From assembly GCA_900315255.1 (NCBI GenBank), contig OMYH01000017.1:1-32727 (forward strand): a stretch of 32,727 nucleotides of DNA, read 5' to 3'. Shown piece after piece: positions 27,482 through 32,727 of the stretch. Every line of letters starts with the position of its first letter. The stretch's first letter is position 1. This DNA is from an uncultured Eubacteriales bacterium (GTDB lineage Bacteria > Bacillota > Clostridia > Oscillospirales > Acutalibacteraceae). The notes under the pieces are model-generated. The model made no database searches and had not been told where the DNA came from. It was given only the letters and a program-made list of their open reading frames with translations. A program made the translations under genes and the position numbers.

Positions 27482-28180
27482 ATGAAAGGCAAAGAAAAAA
27501 CAATAATGGTGATAGGTGCGATATGCGTACTTCTTTCGGTTAGTTTGATAGGGGTAACTTTTGCATTTCTGTTTGGAGAAGACAGCGCAGAAAATGTGCT
27601 AACAGTCGGAGAAATAGATGTTATGCTGCGTGAGCCTAACTATCCGTCTAACGAAACCGATCGAATACTTGTGCCATACCGGAAGCTTAACAAAGACCCG
27701 CAGCTGATCAATACAGGCACAAACAACTGCATAGGCTTTATCAAGCTGACAGTTCCGCTTGAAGAATCGGTGATGATAACATCTGACCGCAAAAAAGAAG
27801 GCGAAGCCTCATATCAGGAGATATTCCGCCTGGACGTAAAAGAAGGGACATCGGGTACAACGAGAGGAAATCTGACGTATAACAGTAAATGGATCTGTTT
27901 TAAGATCACTGAGAATGACGAAAACCATACCCATTCGTACTATTTCGGATACACAGATGTATTGAAGCCCGGCAGCAGCACCGAGCCGGTCTTTGATACC
28001 GTAATGCTAAAAAGTATACTCGAAAACAGCGAAAATCTGACGGAACATATTATAGCAGAGGGTTACGGGATTCAGTCGGGAGATTTTCTTGATGAAAGCA
28101 TAGACGCAGATAATCTTGATGAAGAGAACCTTCGGAAAATCTTTACAATAATTGAAAATCAGAGGGGGATGGCAGAATGA
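27482..28180 (+). CDS. SipW-signal secreted protein (TasA/camelysin-like), copy 2
   Basis: A 232-residue protein. A hydrophobic helix ending TFAFLFGEDSAENVLTVGEI gives the SipW-type signal. It parallels the product of 20057-20725 along its length: YPSNE for YPGNN, NKDPQLINTGTNNCIGFIKL for NPQVNNIGINSAFVFLKV, YQEIF for LQEIF, YYFGYTDVLKPGSSTEPVFD for YVFGYENALGALKATEPLFD, and an acidic C-terminus ending in an E-x-L-x-K-I-F/Y helix. GGAGG precedes the ATG, 22 bp after the giant adhesin. The two paralogues therefore flank the adhesin gene. The role is unknown; fibre subunit or adhesin adaptor is inferred. Confidence 0.75.
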   Translation: MKGKEKTIMVIGAICVLLSVSLIGVTFAFLFGEDSAENVLTVGEIDVMLREPNYPSNETDRILVPYRKLNKDPQLINTGTNNCIGFIKLTVPLEESVMITSDRKKEGEASYQEIFRLDVKEGTSGTTRGNLTYNSKWICFKITENDENHTHSYYFGYTDVLKPGSSTEPVFDTVMLKSILENSENLTEHIIAEGYGIQSGDFLDESIDADNLDEENLRKIFTIIENQRGMAE

Positions 28181-28809
28181 AAAAAAAGAAGCTATTTATG
28201 TTAGTGTCTGTCGTCTGCCTTGTGGTTATGACCATGATCACAGCGTTTGCATATTTTACAAAGGTGTCGAATTCCAGGGATAATACGATCACAATAGGTT
28301 ATGATTCGGTAGAAATATCAGAGGAATTCATACCTCCCGAAAAGCAGACGGAGGTGACGTCGTATAAAAAAGCTGTGTCTGTGAAGAACAACGGAACAGT
28401 GCCGTGCTTTGCGCGTGTGTATGTAGATTTTTCCGACTCGGATATCAGAGATATATCGTACTTCTCACAGAGTGATTCAAGTGAGTATTATTCGGCAACC
28501 CGTGATAAGAATAACGCTGCAGCGTATATCAATCATCTGCCTGACGGTTGGGTGTTTGTAGCGGAAAACGAAAACTCGCCGCTTTCCGGATATTACTATT
28601 ACACCAAAGCTATTGAACCCGACGATTCGTCTGCACTTCTGTTTTCCTATGTCAAGACAGATTATACACAAAGCGATATAGGAATTCGTCAATATGATAT
28701 AATCGTATATGCCGAATCTCTTCAAACAGTTACTCAAGACAGCAAAGACCACAGTAATGAAACTGATGGATGGAGAACGGCATGGATGGAGTTCTTGTCT
28801 GAAGAATAA
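28177..28809 (+). CDS. SipW-signal secreted protein (TasA/BsaA-like), third member
   Basis: A 210-residue protein with a signal helix ending ITAFAYFTKVSNSRDNTITIGYD, the SipW-type pattern. The mature start, ISEEFIPPEKQTEVTSYKKAVSVKNNGTVPCFARVYVDF, matches the 'E-x-F-x-PP ... V-x-N-x-G-x-V-x-x-F-x-R-V' layout also seen in the BsaA-like protein at 17736-18872. It ends DGWRTAWMEFLSEE without an anchor. It overlaps the previous gene by four bases (ATGA) and is the last gene of the operon before a hairpin. Likely another fibre component, closer to the BsaA-like protein than to the flanking pair; function inferred. Confidence 0.75.
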   Translation: MKKKKLFMLVSVVCLVVMTMITAFAYFTKVSNSRDNTITIGYDSVEISEEFIPPEKQTEVTSYKKAVSVKNNGTVPCFARVYVDFSDSDIRDISYFSQSDSSEYYSATRDKNNAAAYINHLPDGWVFVAENENSPLSGYYYYTKAIEPDDSSALLFSYVKTDYTQSDIGIRQYDIIVYAESLQTVTQDSKDHSNETDGWRTAWMEFLSEE

Positions 28810-28818
28810 TGAATCAAG

Positions 28819-28850
28819 CCCCGTGTTCACAGTGGACACGGGGTACTTAT
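28819..28850 (+). terminator. Hairpin ending the fibre operon
   Basis: CCCCGTGT (28819-28826) pairs with ACACGGGG (28836-28843) around a 9-nt loop, followed by TACTTAT. The T-tract is imperfect, but the place, 10 bp after the last stop codon, supports a terminator. Confidence 0.7.
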
Positions 28851-28938
28851 ATAATGTGCATATCAATGCTCTGCTGCGTTATTCAATAAGATAATTCTTT
28901 TGATTATATTAAATCGTTGAAAATGTCATCAATAGCTA

Positions 28939-28967
28939 TTGAATATTACAGCTTTTTGTGATAAAAT
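28939..28967 (+). promoter_or_regulatory. Candidate promoter of the nucleotide-sugar operon
   Basis: TTGAAT (28939-28944) and TAAAAT (28962-28967) are spaced 17 bp apart. Transcription would start near 28974, immediately before the small inverted-repeat element, placing that element in the mRNA leader. Confidence 0.5.
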
Positions 28968-28979
28968 AAATGTAAGTAT

Positions 28980-29063
28980 AAGGCAATACCACACATCGAC
29001 GGTGTCATAATGCAAGCAGATTTGGTGCTGACCCATCATACTGTCTTTGTGCGGTGTTGCCTT
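28980..29063. mobile_element. MITE-like element with 16-bp terminal inverted repeats and 6-bp target duplication
   Basis: The ends AAGGCAATACCACACA (28980-28995) and TGTGCGGTGTTGCCTT (29048-29063) are inverted repeats with two mismatches. The element is 84 bp and flanked by direct AAGTAT repeats (28974-28979 and 29064-29069). It has no open frame. A decayed relative lies at 31403-31487. It is probably mobilised by an unlinked transposase. Confidence 0.6.
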
Positions 29064-29086
29064 AAGTATAAATCCGAGCTTTGGTA

Positions 29087-29108
29087 GGTGTCCGCAATTT
29101 GCGGCACC
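29087..29108 (+). promoter_or_regulatory. Leader hairpin before the uridylyltransferase gene
   Basis: GGTG (29087-29090) pairs with CACC (29105-29108), and inside them CCGCA pairs with TGCGG. The stem ends 22 bases before the ribosome site (AGGAGGT, 29131-29137). It could modulate leader stability; no known riboswitch is recognised. Confidence 0.3.
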
Positions 29109-29144
29109 GATTGCTGAATATAATTATGACAGGAGGTCATCAGA

Positions 29145-30368
29145 ATGAGATATGATGAAGCTAAGAAAAAGATGTCCGATATCGGACAGCCGCATGTTTT
29201 TGATTATTATGACGAGTTATCCGATGATCAGAAAGCTGATCTGCTCAGGCAGGTCGAGGAAACAGATTTTTCGGTGCTTAGTAAGATCGAACAGGGTGCA
29301 GATGACAAACGCGGCGTATTCTCTCCTCTTGCCGCAATGCAGTGCAGTGAGATAGAAGCTCGTGAGAAAGAGTTCCACGATGCGGGTGTAAAAGCAATTA
29401 AAGCAGGAAAGACAGCGGCTTTGCTTCTTGCAGGTGGAATGGGCACCCGTCTTGGTTCCGATGACCCGAAAGGTATGTATGATATCGGGATAACAAAACC
29501 TGTGTACATCTTCGAGCGCATAATCAGCAACCTTCTCGACGTTGTCAAAGAAACCGATACATGGATCAGGTTGTTTATTATGACCAGCGAAAAGAACCAT
29601 GACAAGACTGTCGCATTCCTCAAAGAACATGACTACTTCGGGTATAAAGCAGACCGTATCGTCTTTTTCAGGCAGGATATGGCTCCGGCCTGCGATTTTA
29701 ACGGCAAGCTTTATCTGGAGAGCAAAAACCGTATCTCGACTTCTCCGAACGGAAATGCAGGTTGGTATTCGTCTATGGTTCGTGCAGGGCTTGACAAGAT
29801 TCTCGCAGATGAGGGCATTGAGTGGATCAATATCTTTGCCGTCGATAATGTTCTTCAGCGTATCTGTGATCCATGCTTCGTTGGTGCAACGGTGCTTGCA
29901 GATGTTTCCGTCGGTGCAAAGGTAGTGCGCAAGGCTGCACCCGATGAAAAGGTCGGAGTAATGTGCCTTGAGGACGGCAAACCGTCTATCGTGGAATACT
30001 ATGAGCTTTCAGAGGATATGATGAACGCAAAGGACGAAAACGGAGATCCGGCTTATAACTATGGAGTCATTCTTAACTATCTGTTCCGCATAAGTGAGCT
30101 TGCGAGCGTAGCCGATGATAAGATGCCGCTTCATGTTGTAAAGAAAAAAATACCGTACATGGACGAGAACGGCAATGAAGTAAAGCCGAATGAACCGAAT
30201 GGCTTTAAGTTTGAACAGCTTGTTATCGATATGATACATCAGCTTGAAACTTGTCTGCCGTATGAGGTCAAAAGAGAAAAGGAATTCGCCCCTATAAAAA
30301 ACAGGACAGGTGTTGACTCTGTGGATAGCGCAAGAGAACTTCTGAAATATAACGGCGTGGAGCTGTAA
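29145..30368 (+). CDS. UDPGP-family UTP:sugar-1-phosphate uridylyltransferase, UDP-N-acetylhexosamine pyrophosphorylase-like
   Basis: A 407-residue cytosolic nucleotidyltransferase. The UTP-binding loop GGMGTRLG (97-104) is followed by PKGMYDIGI with Lys109. Later motifs, SPNGNAGWY, IFAVDNVLQRICDP, KVVRKAAPDEKVGV and KKIPYMDENGNEVKPNEPNG, follow the order seen in AGX-type UDP-GlcNAc/UDP-GalNAc pyrophosphorylases more closely than in bacterial GalU or GlmU. The predicted reaction is UTP plus GlcNAc-1-P, GalNAc-1-P or hexose-1-P to UDP-sugar plus pyrophosphate; the exact sugar cannot be fixed by eye. AGGAGGT lies seven bases before the ATG. It is followed after 33 bp by galE, so the two form a small UDP-sugar operon. 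Confidence 0.85.
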   Translation: MRYDEAKKKMSDIGQPHVFDYYDELSDDQKADLLRQVEETDFSVLSKIEQGADDKRGVFSPLAAMQCSEIEAREKEFHDAGVKAIKAGKTAALLLAGGMGTRLGSDDPKGMYDIGITKPVYIFERIISNLLDVVKETDTWIRLFIMTSEKNHDKTVAFLKEHDYFGYKADRIVFFRQDMAPACDFNGKLYLESKNRISTSPNGNAGWYSSMVRAGLDKILADEGIEWINIFAVDNVLQRICDPCFVGATVLADVSVGAKVVRKAAPDEKVGVMCLEDGKPSIVEYYELSEDMMNAKDENGDPAYNYGVILNYLFRISELASVADDKMPLHVVKKKIPYMDENGNEVKPNEPNGFKFEQLVIDMIHQLETCLPYEVKREKEFAPIKNRTGVDSVDSARELLKYNGVEL

Positions 30369-30401
30369 GAAATATATCACATTTGAAAGGTGGTCATAAC
30401 A

Positions 30402-31400
30402 ATGGCAATTTTAGTAACAGGCGGAACAGGTTATATCGGCTCGCATACTTGTATTGAGCTTCTTAAGGCAGGGGAGCAGATAGTTGTAATGGATAACTTC
30501 TACAACTCCAAGCCGAGAGCGGTAGAGCTGATAAAGGAAATAAGCGGCAGAGATTTTAAATTCTACGAAGCCGATATGTGTAAAGAGGACGATATGGAGA
30601 AGATATTCTCCGAAAACGATATCGAAGCAGTCATTCATTTTGCAGGCTATAAGGCTGTCGGTGAAAGTGTTCGTGAACCGCTCATGTATTACAAAAATAA
30701 TCTCGGCGGTACATTCACACTCCTTGAAGCTATGAAAAAGCACGGCTGCAAGAAGATAATATTCAGCTCATCCGCTACAGTTTATGGTATGCCCGAGAAA
30801 GTGCCTGTTGATGAAACATTCCCTCTCTCCGCTATAAACCCATACGGTGAAACAAAGCTCACTATTGAAGATATGCTCCGTGCGATATCTAAGGCTGACA
30901 AGGACTTCAGCGCGGCTTTGCTCCGCTACTTCAATCCCATAGGTGCAAATGAGTGCGGCAAGATAGGTGAAGATCCGAACGGTTTGCCTAACAACCTGAT
31001 GCCTATCATCATCAACGTCTGCACAGGAAAGCAGGAAAAGCTCACCGTATTCGGTAACGATTATCCGACCCCCGACGGTACATGCGTTCGCGACTATATC
31101 CATGTCGTAGACCTCGCTCTCGGACACCTTGCGGCGCTGAAATATGTCCGCACAAAGACAGGCGCAGAGCCTTTCAATCTCGGTACGGGCAACGGCTATT
31201 CGGTACTGGATATAATAAACACCTTCGAGCGTGTGAACGGTATCAATATCCCTTATGTAATAGGCGAGCGCAGACCCGGAGACGCTGCGGAGTGCTATTC
31301 CGTTCCCGACAAGGCATTTAAAGAACTCGGCTGGAAGGCGGAGCGAGGACTCGAACAGATGTGCCGTGACGCATGGAATTTTGTTAAAAACACGAGATAA
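30402..31400 (+). CDS. galE: UDP-glucose/UDP-GlcNAc 4-epimerase
   Basis: A 332-residue extended SDR enzyme, close to the usual GalE length. The NAD-binding motif TGGTGYIGSH lies at residues 6-15, SSSATVYG at 122-129, and the catalytic YGETK at 148-152 (Tyr148, Lys152). It interconverts UDP-glucose and UDP-galactose. Near the C-terminus RRPGDAAECYS puts Cys298 at the position of human GALE Cys307 and Escherichia coli Tyr299, where a small residue permits UDP-GlcNAc/UDP-GalNAc as well. The ATG at 30402 is chosen over the in-frame GTG at 30390, which overlaps the AAAGG ribosome site. The upstream AGX-like gene fits a UDP-HexNAc role. Confidence 0.92.
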   Translation: MAILVTGGTGYIGSHTCIELLKAGEQIVVMDNFYNSKPRAVELIKEISGRDFKFYEADMCKEDDMEKIFSENDIEAVIHFAGYKAVGESVREPLMYYKNNLGGTFTLLEAMKKHGCKKIIFSSSATVYGMPEKVPVDETFPLSAINPYGETKLTIEDMLRAISKADKDFSAALLRYFNPIGANECGKIGEDPNGLPNNLMPIIINVCTGKQEKLTVFGNDYPTPDGTCVRDYIHVVDLALGHLAALKYVRTKTGAEPFNLGTGNGYSVLDIINTFERVNGINIPYVIGERRPGDAAECYSVPDKAFKELGWKAERGLEQMCRDAWNFVKNTR

Positions 31401-31402
31401 TT

Positions 31403-31487
31403 AAGGCAGTGCCGCACAAATAATGCCTGACGGCATTGTGATTGATCAGCTTCCGTCTTCTGCGGAATATCCGTGATGTATTGCCAT
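31403..31487. mobile_element. Decayed relative of the 84-bp MITE-like element
   Basis: The left end AAGGCAGTGCCGCACA (31403-31418) matches the terminal repeat at 28980 with three differences. The right end GTGATGTATTGCCAT (31473-31487) matches the other terminus at 11 of 15 positions, giving nearly the same length (85 bp). An inner perfect hairpin AATGCC-TGAC-GGCATT lies at 31422-31437. It occupies the gap after galE and may contribute to termination, though no T-tract follows. Confidence 0.45.
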
Positions 31488-31559
31488 GAAAAACAAGTGA
31501 ATAAATCGGACGTTAGGGAGGATTACTTTTTTGTGTTTTGAACAACGAGGTGCAGATAC

Positions 31560-32465
31560 ATGAACATTAATCAACTGAAATATGTGCTTGAGATCGCAGG
31601 GTCATCTTCCATGCGCGAAGCATCGACAAAGCTATATGTATCTCAGCCTGCTCTTTCAGCCAGCATTCGTGAGCTGGAGGAGGAGCTTGGTATTTTGATA
31701 TTTGAAAGAACAAATAAAGGTATTTCTCTGACTGCCGAAGGAAGAGATTTCATAAGCTATGCGAAGAAAGCTGTCGGGCAGTATGAAATTCTTGAGGACA
31801 GGTATCTCTCAAAAGACACCGATAAGGAGCGATTCTCGGTTTCCACCCAGCATTATAACTTTGCGATCAAGGCCTTCACTGAACTTATCAGAGCAGCCGA
31901 TCCTATCAAATACATTTTTTCGATACATGAAACAAAAACGAAAGAAGTTCTTAATGATGTCAGAAGCATGAAAAGTGAGGTCGGAATTATTTCTTTCTCA
32001 GGCTCGAATGAAGCCGTGATAAAAAAGCTGTTCAGGGATTACGGGCTGGAGTTCACACCGCTGATGAGACGAGAAACCTATGTCTACCTCTGGAAGGATC
32101 ACCCCTTTGCCGGAAAAAAAGAGATCTCGATCGACGAAATGCGTGATTATCCGTGTGTTTCGTTTGATCAGAGTGATGACAGTAATCTTTATCTCACCGA
32201 AGAGGCAATGAGCGATTATTCCTTCGACAAAATGATAAAATCAGATGATAGGGCGACATCTATGGAAATCATAGCAGAGCTTAACGGATTTTCCATAGGC
32301 TCGGGAATGCTGTCCGGTGAAGATGCGATCCTTCAGGGCTTGACGGATATTAAATTGAAGGAGGAAGATCCGCTGATCATCGGGTATATCATAAGAAAAG
32401 GAAGCAGCTTGTCAAAGTACGGCGAGCTTTATGTTGAAGAATTGCTGAAGTATAAAGAGCTGTGA
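31560..32465 (+). CDS. LysR-family transcriptional regulator
   Basis: A 301-residue regulator of typical LTTR length. Residues 1-60 form the winged helix-turn-helix (MNINQLKYVLEIA, SMREASTKLYVSQPALSASI, then LGILIFERTNKGISLT), followed by a linker helix and a substrate-binding-like effector domain (about 90-295). The effector is not predictable from sequence. GAGGTG precedes the ATG. It is separated from galE by the decayed element and reads in the same direction. LTTRs usually control adjacent or divergent genes, but no divergent gene lies here, so its target is unknown. Confidence 0.92.
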   Translation: MNINQLKYVLEIAGSSSMREASTKLYVSQPALSASIRELEEELGILIFERTNKGISLTAEGRDFISYAKKAVGQYEILEDRYLSKDTDKERFSVSTQHYNFAIKAFTELIRAADPIKYIFSIHETKTKEVLNDVRSMKSEVGIISFSGSNEAVIKKLFRDYGLEFTPLMRRETYVYLWKDHPFAGKKEISIDEMRDYPCVSFDQSDDSNLYLTEEAMSDYSFDKMIKSDDRATSMEIIAELNGFSIGSGMLSGEDAILQGLTDIKLKEEDPLIIGYIIRKGSSLSKYGELYVEELLKYKEL

Positions 32466-32490
32466 CATAAAAAAGCGATGAAAAGCCGCT

Positions 32491-32540
32491 CAATACAGGG
32501 GAAGTGTGCGGACAGTTATTGTTCCGCTGTCCTCTTATTG
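32491..32540 (+). terminator. Weak hairpin after the LysR gene
   Basis: GGACAG (32510-32515) pairs with CTGTCC (32527-32532) and is followed by TCTTATT. Outer CAATA (32491-32495) and TATTG (32536-32540) may extend it. The stem is short and the tail poor. Confidence 0.35.
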
Positions 32541-32610
32541 GGCGGCAATATTAATATGGGACTATAATGTCACTTTAAATACAAAACAGCCGATATTTTA
32601 TGAAAGTTAA

Positions 32611-32639
32611 TTGAATTTATTATTATAATATGGTATAAT
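32611..32639 (+). promoter_or_regulatory. Strong candidate promoter at right edge
   Basis: TTGAAT (32611-32616) and TATAAT (32634-32639) are spaced 17 bp apart, with a TG one base before the -10 (extended -10). It drives the partial gene at the window end. Confidence 0.65.
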
Positions 32640-32673
32640 ACCCAATATGAAGCAGAGAACAGGAGGTGTTCCG

Positions 32674-32727
32674 TTGGACGATCTCATTTCGATCAATAGT
32701 TTTCCTGTACGGGAAGTTTTGAATAAA
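32674..32727 (+). CDS. Partial CDS at window end, unidentified
   Basis: Only 18 codons are present (TTG start, MDDLISINSFPVREVLNK), and the frame runs off the window. AGGAGG at 32661-32666 lies seven bases before the TTG, so this start is preferred. An in-frame ATG at 32647 sits only eight bases after the -10 box and has no ribosome site. Too little sequence is present to name a family. Confidence 0.55.
   Translation, partial: MDDLISINSFPVREVLNK

Overview
The window reads as the chromosome of a low-to-mid-GC, Gram-positive anaerobe of the Clostridia, most likely a gut or rumen Ruminococcus or close Oscillospiraceae relative. This rests on strong AGGAGG ribosome sites, BspA-type leucine-rich giant proteins, sortase and SipW machinery, and short AAGGCA-ended intergenic elements. 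The species is inferred, not proven. I see no rRNA, tRNA or CRISPR array.

Layout. (1) 1-1232: no intact gene; a hairpin at the left edge, a decayed membrane-transporter remnant (315-669), a palindromic element (873-1000) and a promoter. (2) 1233-16759: a sortase-pilus-type operon. In order it holds a signal peptidase I homologue with an altered active site, a class C sortase, a 3362-residue BspA-type LRR/stalk adhesin (LPDSG anchor), an isopeptide-forming pilin (MPSAG anchor), a Ser-rich CnaB protein (LPQTG anchor) and a second sortase. It ends at a Rho-independent terminator (16802-16840). (3) 17169-28809: a SipW/TasA-like fibre operon. It holds SipW signal peptidase, a BsaA/TasA-like matrix protein, a Ser-rich surface protein, an internal attenuator-like hairpin, a SipW-signal protein, a 2237-residue secreted protein with CnaB repeats and a C-terminal ALK-like glycine-rich domain, and two more SipW-signal proteins. 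It ends at a hairpin (28819-28843). (4) 29145-31400: a UDP-HexNAc pyrophosphorylase-like enzyme and a GalE epimerase, then a LysR-type regulator (31560-32465). (5) A promoter and the first codons of an unidentified gene at the right edge.

How the genes may work together (inference): operon 2 would make a covalent, sortase-linked pilus carrying a giant LRR adhesin. Operon 3 would make a SipW-processed matrix fibre with its own giant adhesin, with one wall- or membrane-anchored protein tying it to the envelope. Finding both assembly systems back to back on one strand, each with its own signal peptidase and giant protein, is the main point of interest. The nucleotide-sugar genes may supply UDP-GlcNAc/UDP-GalNAc for surface glycans, or may simply be a neighbouring housekeeping operon.
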